Shown: piece after piece, positions 8,350 to 16,646 of the stretch
Layout of the letters: every line of letters begins with the position of its first letter
Position numbering within the stretch: the first letter of the stretch is position 1
Assembly: GCF_018128945.1 (NCBI RefSeq)
Contig: NZ_CP068393.1
Coordinates: 744,001 to 808,000, forward strand
DNA from: Aristaeella hokkaidonensis
GTDB lineage: Bacteria > Bacillota > Clostridia > Christensenellales > Aristaeellaceae
Direction of reading: 5' to 3'
Length of the DNA: 64,000 bases
Notes under the pieces: model-generated
The model's input: the letters and a program-made list of their open reading frames with translations, nothing else
What the model was told of the DNA's origin: nothing
The model's database searches: none
Program-made: the position numbers and the translations under genes

Positions 8350-8385
8350 GAATGAAAAATGAAGAATGAAGGATGAAGAATGATT
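8350..8385. repeat. Degenerate 7-bp tandem repeat, five units
   Basis: Read from 8351 the tract is AATGAAA, AATGAAG, AATGAAG, GATGAAG, AATGATT in exact 7-base register. It lies between the divergent tmcAL and ackA genes, 23 bases from the tmcAL start. The same GARTGAA-like heptad occurs at 14625, 28932 and, more weakly, 9734. Confidence 0.8.
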
Positions 8386-8431
8386 GATTCCATTTACATC
8401 CCGTATACATTGCATAGTAGCATTTTAGGAC

Positions 8432-8460
8432 TTTCTTTTCAAGCAAATCGGGAGTATAAT
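8432..8460 (+). promoter_or_regulatory. Promoter of ackA
   Basis: TATAAT at 8455-8460 with a weak -35 TTTCTT at 8432-8437, spaced 17 bases, about 40 bases before ackA. Confidence 0.55.
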
Positions 8461-8501
8461 AAAGTGTGATTCTGAATTAATCAAAGGAGCTGGAAACAAG
8501 T

Positions 8502-9740
8502 ATGAAAATTCTGGTTGTGAACGCAGGTTCTTCTTCCCTGAAGTATCAGCTGATCGACATGGACGGCGAGAAGGAGCTGGCCAAGGGCCTGGTCGAACGT
8601 ATCGGCATTGAGGGCAGCAAGCTGAAGCACAGCGCCGGTGACAAAAAGACTGAGATCGCACAGGAGATCCCGGATCATGAAGCTGCTGCTCAGTTGATGC
8701 TCAAGATCCTGCAGGATCCGGAGTTCGGCGTGATCAAGAGCACTGATGAAATCGGTGCTGTCGGTCATCGGGTGCTGCACGGCGGCAGCGCGTTCACGGC
8801 CTCTGTTATTGTGAACGACGCCGCGAAACAGGCGATCCGTGACTGCTTCCCCCTGGGACCGCTGCACAATCCTGCCAACCTGATGGGTATTGAAGCCTGC
8901 GAAAAGGTCATGAAGGGCACTCCCCAGGTGGCGGTGTTCGATACCGCTTTCCATCAGACCATGCCGCCCAAGGCTTATATGTACGGCGTGCCGAAAATGT
9001 ATGAAGAAAAACTGCATGTACGCCGTTACGGCTTCCATGGCACCAGCCATCGCTATGTGAGCCGCCGCGTCTGCGAATTCCTGGGCATCAGCCCCATCGG
9101 CAAAAAGATCATCATCTGCCACCTGGGCAACGGTTCCAGCCTGAGCGCCGTGATGGACGGCAAGTGCCAGGATACTTCCATGGGCCTGACGCCCCTGGAA
9201 GGCCTTCTGATGGGCACCCGCTGCGGCAGCTGCGATCCCGCGGTTGTGCAGTTTATCGCCAACAATCCCCTGAACGATGACGGTACTCCCGTGGGCCATT
9301 CGATCAGCGTGGATGAAGTGCTGACCATGATGAACAAGAAGAGCGGCCTGCTGGGCATCAGCGGCAAGAGCAGCGACTGCCGGGATATTGACGACCTGGC
9401 AAGCAAGGGCGATCCGAACGCAAAACTGGCTCAGGACATGCTGATCTACGGCATCAAGAAGTACATCGGTTCCTATGCGGCCGCCATGGGCGGTGTGGAC
9501 ATCATCGTGTTCACCGCCGGTATCGGTGAAAATAACGCTGACCTTCGTGCCCAGGTGATCGACGGCCTTGAATTCATGGGTGCCAAGATCGATACCGAGA
9601 AGAACAAGACCCGTAAGGAAGCGGTGATCTCCGCAGATGACAGCAAAGTGACGGTCTGCGTGATTCCCACAAATGAGGAAATCATGATTGCCCGGGATAC
9701 ACTGGACCTGGTCACCACCGGAAAGGTCAGAGACAATTAA
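8502..9740 (+). CDS. ackA: Acetate kinase
   Basis: It interconverts acetyl phosphate plus ADP and acetate plus ATP in the cytosol, the ATP-yielding step of acetate fermentation. The 412-aa protein carries all family motifs: NAGSSSLKYQLID at the N-terminus, GHRVLHGGSAF, VFDTAFHQTMPP, GFHGTSHRYVSRR, ICHLGNGSSLSAV and VFTAGIGENNADLR. ATG 8502 follows AAAGGAGCTGGAAACAAGT. It is monocistronic with its own promoter; phosphotransacetylase (pta), often adjacent, is not in the window. The stop codon is part of the first unit of a heptad repeat tract. Confidence 0.97.
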   Translation: MKILVVNAGSSSLKYQLIDMDGEKELAKGLVERIGIEGSKLKHSAGDKKTEIAQEIPDHEAAAQLMLKILQDPEFGVIKSTDEIGAVGHRVLHGGSAFTASVIVNDAAKQAIRDCFPLGPLHNPANLMGIEACEKVMKGTPQVAVFDTAFHQTMPPKAYMYGVPKMYEEKLHVRRYGFHGTSHRYVSRRVCEFLGISPIGKKIIICHLGNGSSLSAVMDGKCQDTSMGLTPLEGLLMGTRCGSCDPAVVQFIANNPLNDDGTPVGHSISVDEVLTMMNKKSGLLGISGKSSDCRDIDDLASKGDPNAKLAQDMLIYGIKKYIGSYAAAMGGVDIIVFTAGIGENNADLRAQVIDGLEFMGAKIDTEKNKTRKEAVISADDSKVTVCVIPTNEEIMIARDTLDLVTTGKVRDN

Positions 9741-9768
9741 TTAATGCATAATGCATAATTAGTAGTTA
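9734..9768. repeat. AT-rich degenerate 7-bp repeat overlapping the ackA stop
   Basis: CAATTAA, TTAATGC, ATAATGC, ATAATTA, GTAGTTA follow each other in 7-base register. The first unit contains the ackA TAA. It is the most diverged of the four heptad tracts in the window. Confidence 0.6.
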
Positions 9769-9773
9769 CTTTA

Positions 9774-9815
9774 TCTCCGGTTTTACCCGGTAAAAACGCC
9801 GGGTGAAACCGGAGA
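9774..9815. repeat. 42-base stem-loop after ackA
   Basis: TCTCCGGTTTTACCCGG and CCGGGTGAAACCGGAGA form a 17-bp stem with a single T:G mismatch and an 8-base loop. Neither strand has a T-tract after the stem, so it is not a classical terminator although its position fits one. Confidence 0.7.
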
Positions 9816-9836
9816 AAAATCGGCGCAAATTCTTTG

Positions 9837-9865
9837 TTGACAAACGATTTGCATCGAATTATAAT
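9837..9865 (+). promoter_or_regulatory. Consensus promoter of yceD-rpmF
   Basis: TTGACA (9837-9842), 17 bases, TATAAT (9860-9865). It is a perfect sigma-A promoter, as expected for a ribosomal protein operon. Confidence 0.9.
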
Positions 9866-9893
9866 ACCAAATGGTCACTTTTGAGGTGAGGAC

Positions 9894-10385
9894 ATGAAGC
9901 TTGACGTATCGAATGCTTTATCCCATCCCGGACAGGAATACCTTTTCTCGGGTCTGCAGGCCATTGCGGATCAGGAGATCAGCGGTGACACCGTCAGGAT
10001 TGACGACTGCGCCGTGGAAGGCGTGTTCCTGTCAGATGAAGACGGAAACATCTCGGTGAGAGGCAAGCTGAAGACCATTGCCCACGCTCACTGCGCCAAT
10101 TGTCTTGAGGACGCACAGGCCGAAGTCGAAAACGAATTCGACGAGGTGTTCCACAGGAACGGCGATCAGGAGGATAACGAGATCTTTGCCTATGAAGGGC
10201 ATGAGATCCTGCTGGACAAGCTGGTTATGTCATACGCCGTCATGGCTCTGCCGATCCGCTTTCTCTGCAGAGAGGATTGTCCGGGCTTTGAATACAGGGA
10301 CCCGGAAGCAGTTCCTTCCGAACCGGGCGTTCAATATCCGTTCGCAGGACTGCAGCAATTGCTTCAAGACAATGAGGAGGTGTGA
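9894..10385 (+). CDS. yceD: YceD/DUF177 family protein
   Basis: The small cytosolic protein (163 aa) belongs to DUF177, almost always encoded just upstream of rpmF and linked to 23S rRNA synthesis or ribosome assembly. AHCANCLEDAQAEVENEFDE matches the family's C..CLE core, and FLCREDCPG the second Cys pair. The usual final CP.CG pair after it is absent here (CPGFEYRDP), so a four-Cys zinc site is unlikely. ATG 9894 follows GAGGTGAGGAC. rpmF starts 3 bases after its stop. Confidence 0.88.
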   Translation: MKLDVSNALSHPGQEYLFSGLQAIADQEISGDTVRIDDCAVEGVFLSDEDGNISVRGKLKTIAHAHCANCLEDAQAEVENEFDEVFHRNGDQEDNEIFAYEGHEILLDKLVMSYAVMALPIRFLCREDCPGFEYRDPEAVPSEPGVQYPFAGLQQLLQDNEEV

Positions 10386-10388
10386 ATC

Positions 10389-10583
10389 ATGGCTCTTCCG
10401 AAGGGGAAAATCTCTAAGGCTCGCAAGCACAGCCGCCGCGCTAACTGGAAGCTCACACTGCCGGGAATCGGCAAGTGCCCGCAGTGCGGTCAGATGAAAC
10501 TGTCTCATCGCGTGTGCAAGAATTGCGGTTATTATAACGGCGTCCAGGTCGTCGTCAATAAGGACGAAGAGAAGAACGCCTGA
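10389..10583 (+). CDS. rpmF: 50S ribosomal protein L32
   Basis: The 64-aa protein begins [20 protein letters not shown], as in bacterial L32. It keeps the zinc-ribbon form with CPQC and CKNC, unlike the Cys-free paralogue used under zinc limitation. It is translationally linked to yceD (GAGGAGGTGTGAATC before ATG) and followed by a terminator. Confidence 0.97.
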   Translation: MALPKGKISKARKHSRRANWKLTLPGIGKCPQCGQMKLSHRVCKNCGYYNGVQVVVNKDEEKNA

Positions 10584-10620
10584 TTGTCGACTGCATTTTT
10601 GGCCAAGGATTAAAGAATCG

Positions 10621-10652
10621 CAGCTCCGCCCATCAGGGTCGGGGCTGTTTCT
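10621..10652 (+). terminator. Intrinsic terminator of rpmF
   Basis: CAGCTCCG (10621-10628) pairs with CGGGGCTG (10640-10647), followed by TTTCTTCT. Confidence 0.75.
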
Positions 10653-10681
10653 TCTATTTACGGGAATGAGGGAGGATTACC

Positions 10682-13336
10682 ATGGAGAAGAAAATGAGCG
10701 GCGCCGATATGGCGACACGGTTCAATCCACAGGAGATCGAAGCTGACATCTATAAAGCCTGGGAAGAATCCGGCGCGTTTACCGCGCACAGGGTTGAGGG
10801 AAAGAAACCATTCACCATCGTTATGCCTCCGCCCAATATTACGGGCCAGCTGCATATGGGCCATGCCATGGACTGCATCATGCAGGATGCCCCGATCCGC
10901 TATCACCGGATGAAGGGTGATCCCACCCTATGGCTGCCCGGTACTGACCATGCTGCCATCGCGACAGAGGTCAGGATTGTGGAAGCCATGCGGAAAGAAG
11001 GCCTGACCAAAGAGGGGATCGGCCGGGAAGCTTTCCTGGAACGCGCCTGGAACTGGAAGAAAGAATACGGCGGACGCATTGTACACCAGCAGCGGAAGAT
11101 GGGTATCAGCTGCGACTGGAGCCGGGAACGCTTCACCATGGATGAGGGCTGCAGCCGCGCGGTGCGCGAGGTGTTTGTCCGTCTGTATGAAAAGGGACTG
11201 ATATACCGCGGAAACCGGATGATCAACTGGTGTCCCGCCTGCCAGAGCGCCATCAGCGACGCGGAAGTGGAATACAAGGATGTGGCCAGCCACCTGTGGC
11301 ATATCCGTTATCCCGGCGCCGACGGAAGCGAAGGCGTTGTGGTGGCCACTACCCGGCCTGAAACCATGCTGGGCGATACCGGCGTGGCTGTGAACCCCGC
11401 CGATGAACGGTATACGGACCTGGTGGGCAAGAAGGTGATCCTGCCCATCGTGAACAAGGAAATTCCAGTGGTCGCGGATGATTATGTGGAAAAAGAGTTC
11501 GGCACCGGCGCGGTGAAGATGACTCCCGCCCATGACCCGAATGACTTTGAAGTGGCCCAGCGGCACAACCTGGAGATTATCACGGTGACCAACGACGACG
11601 GCACCATGAACGAGAATGCCGGACGCTTTGCCGGCATGGATCCCATGGAATGCCGGAAGGCCGTGGTTGAAGAACTTGAGAAGCTGGGGCTGCTGGTGAA
11701 GGTTGAAGACTACAGCCATAATGTGGGCTTCTGCTACCGCCACGGGAATACGCCTGTGGAACCACGGCTGAGCGAACAGTGGTTCGTGAAGATGAAGACT
11801 CTGGCTGAACCAGCTATTGCCGCTGTGCGGGAAGGCCGGACGAAGTTTGTGCCGGAACGGTTCAGCAAAATGTACTATAACTGGATGGAAAACATCCGCG
11901 ACTGGTGTATCAGCCGTCAGCTGTGGTGGGGACACCGGATTCCGGTGTGGTATTGCGATGACTGCGGCGAACAGATCGTGAGCCGCGAGGATCCGACAGT
12001 CTGCCCGAAGTGCGGCGGCAAGCTGCGCCAGGATGAGGACGTGCTTGATACCTGGTTCTCCTCCGCCCTGTGGCCTTTCTCCACCCTGGGATGGCCGGAC
12101 AACACGGAAGATCTGAAATACTTCTATCCCACCAGCATGCTGGTGACGGGCTGGGATATCATTACTTTCTGGGTGTCCCGGATGATGGTTGCCGGTATCG
12201 AGAACATGGGTGAGATACCCTTTGAGACGGTGCTGATCCACGGCCTGGTGCGGGATGAACAGGGAAGGAAGATGTCCAAATCCCTGGGCAACGGCATAGA
12301 TCCGCTGGAGGTTATTGACGAATACGGTACCGACGCGCTGCGCTTCAGCCTGGTAATGGGCGTGAGCCCCGGCAATGATACCCGCTACGGCAAGGATAAG
12401 GTGGAGGCTGCCCGGAACTTTGCCAACAAGGTGTGGAATGCCAGCCGCTTTGTACTGATGAACGTAAACGAGCGGAAAGCCTTTGATCCCGCGAAGCTGG
12501 AGACTGCGGACAAGTGGATCCTGACCCGGCTGCAGAAAGCAGTGAAGGATATTTCCGCGCATATGGAAGATGGCGACTTCGGCCTGGCTGCCACGAAGAT
12601 CTATGATTTCGCCTGGAGCGAATTCTGCGACTGGTATATTGAGCTGAGCAAGTCCCGCCTGCTGGGCGAAGAAGGCGAAAGCAAGGAAACCGTGAAGGCA
12701 GTGCTGCTGTTCGTGCTGGAGAACCTGCTGAAGCTGCTGCATCCCTTCATGCCTTTCCTGACTGAACAGGTTTATAAGTATCTCCCCGGCAGCGAAGGCT
12801 TCCTGATGCTTCAGAGCTGGCCGGAATACAATGAAGCGTATGTGTTCGCCGGGGATGAAGAAAAGATGCAGGGCGTGATGGAAATCATCCGCACGATCCG
12901 CAACCTGCGCAGCGAGATGAACGTGGCGCCGTCCAAGCGGACGCACCTGATGCTGCTGCCGGCGGAAGGCTGGGCTGATACCCTGAAGGGCGGCGAAGGC
13001 TACTTCAAGAAGCTGGCCGGTGCCGAGCAGGTGGAACTGATTTCCGACCGCAGCGACGCCACAGGCAAGAATGTGTCTGCCGTGGTGGCGGCCGGTGAGC
13101 TTTTCATCCCGCTGGGTGATCTGGTGGACTTTGAGAAGGAAGTTGCACGGCTGACCAAGGAACTGGAAAACCTGAAGAAGGAAATGGCCCGTTCCAACGG
13201 CATGCTGAACAACCAGGGCTTCCTGGCCAAGGCACCGGCGCAGCTGGTGCAGCAGGAGAAGGATAAGCTGGAAGCCGCGAAGTCGAAGGCTGCCGCACTG
13301 GAAAACCGCATTGCGGAACTGAAAGAGAATCTATGA
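10682..13336 (+). CDS. valS: Valyl-tRNA synthetase
   Basis: Class I synthetase, 884 aa, the usual bacterial size. Visible parts: the HIGH motif as HMGH (58-61) in PPPNITGQLHMGHAMD, the inserted editing domain with VVATTRPETMLGDTGVAV, a zinc knuckle CDDCGEQ...CPKCGGK, the KMSKS loop (GRKMSKSLGNGIDP, near residue 529), the anticodon-binding helical domain, and the C-terminal ValS coiled-coil arm (VDFEKEVARLTKELENLKKE). ATG 10682 has GAGGGAGGATTACC. No T-box leader fits in the ~100 bases after rpmF. It overlaps folC by 4 bases (ATGA), the common Firmicutes valS-folC pair. Confidence 0.98.
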   Translation: MEKKMSGADMATRFNPQEIEADIYKAWEESGAFTAHRVEGKKPFTIVMPPPNITGQLHMGHAMDCIMQDAPIRYHRMKGDPTLWLPGTDHAAIATEVRIVEAMRKEGLTKEGIGREAFLERAWNWKKEYGGRIVHQQRKMGISCDWSRERFTMDEGCSRAVREVFVRLYEKGLIYRGNRMINWCPACQSAISDAEVEYKDVASHLWHIRYPGADGSEGVVVATTRPETMLGDTGVAVNPADERYTDLVGKKVILPIVNKEIPVVADDYVEKEFGTGAVKMTPAHDPNDFEVAQRHNLEIITVTNDDGTMNENAGRFAGMDPMECRKAVVEELEKLGLLVKVEDYSHNVGFCYRHGNTPVEPRLSEQWFVKMKTLAEPAIAAVREGRTKFVPERFSKMYYNWMENIRDWCISRQLWWGHRIPVWYCDDCGEQIVSREDPTVCPKCGGKLRQDEDVLDTWFSSALWPFSTLGWPDNTEDLKYFYPTSMLVTGWDIITFWVSRMMVAGIENMGEIPFETVLIHGLVRDEQGRKMSKSLGNGIDPLEVIDEYGTDALRFSLVMGVSPGNDTRYGKDKVEAARNFANKVWNASRFVLMNVNERKAFDPAKLETADKWILTRLQKAVKDISAHMEDGDFGLAATKIYDFAWSEFCDWYIELSKSRLLGEEGESKETVKAVLLFVLENLLKLLHPFMPFLTEQVYKYLPGSEGFLMLQSWPEYNEAYVFAGDEEKMQGVMEIIRTIRNLRSEMNVAPSKRTHLMLLPAEGWADTLKGGEGYFKKLAGAEQVELISDRSDATGKNVSAVVAAGELFIPLGDLVDFEKEVARLTKELENLKKEMARSNGMLNNQGFLAKAPAQLVQQEKDKLEAAKSKAAALENRIAELKENL

Positions 13337-14622
13337 GAACTGCCGAAGAGGTTGTAAACGAAATACATTCCGCCCTGGGGGACGGAGACAAGCAGGGGCT
13401 GCGGAATACCGCAGCCCTGCTTGAGACTTTACAGGCATGGCCGGCTTGTCCGGTGATCCATGTGGCCGGTACAAACGGAAAGGGAAGCGTCTGCGCCATG
13501 CTGAACAGCGTGCTGACAGCGGCAGGATACAGGACAGGCATGTATACCTCTCCCTTCCTGCAAACGTACAATGAGCGGATCCGACTGAACGGAAAACCGA
13601 TTACAGCGGAACAGCTTGCACAGTATGGTAACGAAACGCTGGACGCGGCGGAGAAGCTTAAAAGGGAGCTGGATTATCACTGCACGCCATTTGAACTGGG
13701 TACTGCCCTGGCGTTTCATACGTTCCAGGCTGAAAAAGCGGAGCTGATCATATCGGAGACGGGAATGGGCGGACGGCTTGATCCGACCAATGCTATACCG
13801 AATCCGACTGTCTGTGCCATTACGGCAATCGGTATGGATCATATGCAGTATCTCGGCAATACCCTGACAGAGATCGCGGGTGAAAAGGCAGGCATCATCA
13901 AATACGGGGTACCTGTAGTCTGTTATCCTCCGGAGGAAAAAGAAGTTCAGGATGTGCTGAACGCCCGGGTGGAAAAAGAAGAAGCGACGCTGATTATTCC
14001 GGAAAAGGAGCAGATCAGGATCCGGGAAGCCAATGCACGGTATACCATTGCGGATTATAAGACAGGAAACCGCGTGTGGACAAACCTGAGAATCTCCCTG
14101 CCGGGTGAGCACCAGACGGTGAATGCACTGGTGGTGCTCTGCGTCCTGGAGGAACTGGAGAAGCAGGGAATCCGTGTGCCGGAAGAGGCTGTGATCAGCG
14201 GTCTCGGAAACGCTTTCTGGCCAGGACGGCTGGAATGGTGCGGGAACGTGGTCATGGACGGTGCCCATAACGCACAGGGAATCGCTGCCTTCAACCGGTA
14301 TGTACAGGAGCATCTTTCCGGAAAAAGGAAGGTGCTGCTGACCGGCGTGCTGAAGGAAAAACTGTCCGAAGAAATGCTGGGCGGACTTGCTTCTGTAACC
14401 GATACCGCGGTGACGGTGACGCCTGACAGCCCCCGGGCCATGAAAGCGGAAGAACTGGCCGAATTGCTGCGCGGGAAGGGAATGGAAGCATGTGCGGCGA
14501 ACAGTTTGAAGGAAGGACTGGAAACTGCCGGGAAGCTGGCCGGTGAAGACGGACTGATCCTGGCAACGGGAAGCCTGTACTTTATCGGGGCAATGAGGAG
14601 CGAACTGGGGCTGGATCCATAA
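13333..14622 (+). CDS. folC: Folylpolyglutamate synthase/dihydrofolate synthase
   Basis: FolC adds glutamate to folates (and often to dihydropteroate) with ATP in the cytosol. The 429-aa protein has the Mur-ligase type P-loop HVAGTNGKGSVCAML, the folate-loop region SPFLQTYNERIRLNG, GMGGRLDPTNAIPNP, and the C-terminal domain start EWCGNVVMDGAHNAQGI. It starts inside the last codons of valS. The stop is followed within three bases by the heptad repeat tract. Confidence 0.95.
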   Translation: MRTAEEVVNEIHSALGDGDKQGLRNTAALLETLQAWPACPVIHVAGTNGKGSVCAMLNSVLTAAGYRTGMYTSPFLQTYNERIRLNGKPITAEQLAQYGNETLDAAEKLKRELDYHCTPFELGTALAFHTFQAEKAELIISETGMGGRLDPTNAIPNPTVCAITAIGMDHMQYLGNTLTEIAGEKAGIIKYGVPVVCYPPEEKEVQDVLNARVEKEEATLIIPEKEQIRIREANARYTIADYKTGNRVWTNLRISLPGEHQTVNALVVLCVLEELEKQGIRVPEEAVISGLGNAFWPGRLEWCGNVVMDGAHNAQGIAAFNRYVQEHLSGKRKVLLTGVLKEKLSEEMLGGLASVTDTAVTVTPDSPRAMKAEELAELLRGKGMEACAANSLKEGLETAGKLAGEDGLILATGSLYFIGAMRSELGLDP

Positions 14623-14624
14623 AG

Positions 14625-14694
14625 GAATTCAGAATTTAGAATTCAGAATTCAGAGTTAAGAGTTTTGAGTGAAGAGTGAATAGTGAAGAGTGAA
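14625..14694. repeat. Degenerate 7-bp tandem repeat, ten units
   Basis: Ten contiguous heptads: GAATTCA, GAATTTA, GAATTCA, GAATTCA, GAGTTAA, GAGTTTT, GAGTGAA, GAGTGAA, TAGTGAA, GAGTGAA, all in register with no indel. They begin two bases after the folC stop. The heptad drifts along the tract, from GAATTCA at one end to GAGTGAA at the other. Confidence 0.9.
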
Positions 14695-14699
14695 TAGTT

Positions 14700-14720
14700 G
14701 CTTGAATCAAAGGTTCAAGC
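14700..14720 (+). repeat. Hairpin in the rsmH leader
   Basis: GCTTGAA and TTCAAGC flank a 7-base loop, directly before GAAAGGTAG and the rsmH start. It could occlude the ribosome site, and it resembles the short hairpins of the 6993-7117 array in size and in being followed by GAAA. Confidence 0.6.
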
Positions 14721-14729
14721 GAAAGGTAG

Positions 14730-15686
14730 ATGAACGCAATGGAGTTCAAGCATGAACCGGTACTGTTAAATGAAGTACTGGAGTGGATGAACGTTCAGCC
14801 GGACGGCGTATACTGCGACGGTACGCTGGGCGGCGGCGGCCACAGCGGCGCGATCCTGAAGGCCTCCGGCGGAACGGCACGCCTGTACGGGATCGACCGG
14901 GATGAAAACGCGATCCTGGCCGCATCAGAACGATTGAAGGACTATCCGGGATTCACCGCGATCCGCGGCAATTTCCATGACGCAAAAAAGCTGCTGGAAG
15001 AAACAGGAGCAGAGGCCCTGGACGGCGCCCTGCTGGATCTGGGTGTATCGAGTCCCCAGCTGGATACGGCCGAAAGGGGATTCAGCTATCATGAGGATGC
15101 TCCGCTGGATATGCGCATGGATCAGCGCCAGACAATGACAGCCGCGGACTTCCTGAATACGGCAGACGAACGGGAAATTATGGAAGTCATCCGGGACTAC
15201 GGCGAAGAGAAATGGGCGGCCCGTATAGCACGTATTATCTGTGAACACAGGGCGGAAAAGCCTTTTGCGACCACCTTTGATCTTGTACACGCGGTAGATG
15301 CAGCGATTCCGAAAGCTGTACGACGGAAAGATGACGGCCATCCCGCCAGGAGGACATTCCAGGCAATCCGGATTGCGGTGAACGATGAACTGAAACCGCT
15401 GGAGCAGGCGCTGAAGGATCTGACAGACTGCCTGAAACCCGGCGGAAGAATCTGCGTGATTACCTTCCACTCCCTGGAAGACAGGATAGTAAAGCGCTGC
15501 TTTAAGACACTGGAGAACCCCTGTATCTGTCCGCCGAAGGCACCGATCTGCACCTGCGGACGCAAACCTGTGGTCAAGGTGCTGGCAGGGGGCGCAGTGG
15601 CACCTTCAAAGGAAGAAATTGAAAGGAATCCGCGTTCCCGCAGCGCAAAACTCCGGGTGGCGGAAAAGAGAAGGACGGAGGCATAA
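14730..15686 (+). CDS. rsmH: 16S rRNA (cytosine1402-N4)-methyltransferase
   Basis: RsmH (MraW) methylates N4 of C1402 in 16S rRNA using SAM. The 318-aa protein shows GTLGGGGHSGAIL (SAM loop), GALLDLGVSSPQLDTAERGF, DAPLDMRMDQ, HPARRTFQAIRIAVNDEL and the C-terminal NPRSRSAKLRVAEK. Start ATG 14730 follows AAAGG. In most bacteria rsmH opens the dcw division cluster after mraZ; here neither mraZ nor ftsL is present. Instead rsmI starts 2 bases after its stop, so the pair is translationally coupled. Confidence 0.96.
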   Translation: MNAMEFKHEPVLLNEVLEWMNVQPDGVYCDGTLGGGGHSGAILKASGGTARLYGIDRDENAILAASERLKDYPGFTAIRGNFHDAKKLLEETGAEALDGALLDLGVSSPQLDTAERGFSYHEDAPLDMRMDQRQTMTAADFLNTADEREIMEVIRDYGEEKWAARIARIICEHRAEKPFATTFDLVHAVDAAIPKAVRRKDDGHPARRTFQAIRIAVNDELKPLEQALKDLTDCLKPGGRICVITFHSLEDRIVKRCFKTLENPCICPPKAPICTCGRKPVVKVLAGGAVAPSKEEIERNPRSRSAKLRVAEKRRTEA

Positions 15687-15688
15687 GC

Positions 15689-16546
15689 GTGGCAATACTG
15701 TACGTTGTGGCGACGCCGATCGGCAATCTGCAGGATCTTTCTCCACGGGGAACAGAAACCCTGCGGAACGCGGACCTGATCATTGCCGAGGATACCCGGG
15801 TGACAATGAAACTGTGCCAGGTTTTCGGACTGAAGGCCCCGCTGGTCAGCTGCCACCGTCACAGCGAGGACAGCAAGGCGGCAGGGCTTGCCCAGAAGAT
15901 CCTGGACGAAGACCTGACGGCGGCACTGGTTACGGACGCCGGAACCCCCTGCATTTCGGATCCGGGCTGCGAGGTTGTACGGGAATGCGCGGAAGCCGGG
16001 ATTCCGGTGATTCCGGTACCGGGGTGCTGCGCCGGTATCGCGGCGGTATCCATCAGCGGATATGACGCACGGGAATTTGCATTCTATGGTTTCCTGCCGA
16101 GGGAAAAGAAAGATATCAAAGCCAGACTGGAAGAGATTGCACGGGGCGTGAAGGTGGCAATCCTGCATGAATCTCCCTTCCGGATTACCGAACTGACGGA
16201 GATCATCGCGGAGACACTGCCTGAAGCCAGACTTACAGTATGCTGCGATCTGACCAAGCTGCATGAGAAAACCCTCCGGGGAACCCCGGAAGAGGTGCTG
16301 GCAGCCCTGAAGGCGAACGAGAAGACCGAAAAAGGCGAATACTGTGTTGTGCTGGATCTGCACAATGTCTCCCTGCCTGAATCTGAAACAGAGGCTGCCG
16401 AGTGGCCGCTGGAGGCAAAGCTGATCGAAGAAATGAAACAGGGCAGCAGCCTGCGGGAGGCACAGGAAAAGCTGATCAGCAAGGGAGAAAAAAAGAACGC
16501 GGTCAAACAAGCCGCACTCACATTGAAAAAACTGTTTGAAACCTAA
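15689..16546 (+). CDS. rsmI: 16S rRNA (cytidine1402-2'-O)-methyltransferase
   Basis: RsmI methylates the 2'-OH of C1402, the same nucleotide that RsmH modifies at N4. The 285-aa protein has YVVATPIGNLQDLSPRG, LIIAEDTRVTMKL, LVTDAGTPCISDPG and FYGFLPREKK, all family hallmarks of this tetrapyrrole-methylase fold. The start is GTG 15689, two bases after rsmH stop, with AAGGACGGAGG upstream inside rsmH. A terminator follows. Confidence 0.96.
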   Translation: MAILYVVATPIGNLQDLSPRGTETLRNADLIIAEDTRVTMKLCQVFGLKAPLVSCHRHSEDSKAAGLAQKILDEDLTAALVTDAGTPCISDPGCEVVRECAEAGIPVIPVPGCCAGIAAVSISGYDAREFAFYGFLPREKKDIKARLEEIARGVKVAILHESPFRITELTEIIAETLPEARLTVCCDLTKLHEKTLRGTPEEVLAALKANEKTEKGEYCVVLDLHNVSLPESETEAAEWPLEAKLIEEMKQGSSLREAQEKLISKGEKKNAVKQAALTLKKLFET

Positions 16547-16562
16547 GGAATACAGAGAATAA

Positions 16563-16592
16563 AGTACCGCCTGAAAGGACGGTGCTTTTTTT
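16563..16592 (+). terminator. Intrinsic terminator of rsmH-rsmI
   Basis: AGTACCG and CGGTGCT (one wobble pair) around a 10-base loop, followed by seven T. Confidence 0.85.
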
Positions 16593-16601
16593 ATCCATAA
16601 C

Positions 16602-16629
16602 AAAAAGCTGTCCCGCTATGCGGGACAGC
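16602..16629 (-). terminator. Intrinsic terminator of the aquaporin gene
   Basis: GCTGTCCCGC/GCGGGACAGC with a 3-base loop; on the minus strand it is followed by TTTTTG. It lies 17 bases after the aquaporin stop. Confidence 0.85.
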
Positions 16630-16646
16630 CCATGAAAGGAATTGGA

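Noticed and set aside
10584..10681. T-box leader for valS
   Set aside because: Only ~98 bases separate rpmF and valS, and they hold the rpmF terminator; there is no specifier stem or T-box sequence.
10928..12946. 672-codon open frame on the minus strand opposite valS
   Set aside because: It is the exact antisense of a fully conserved valyl-tRNA synthetase, has no ribosome site and reads as low-complexity His/Gln-rich sequence, typical of shadows in GC-rich codon patterns.
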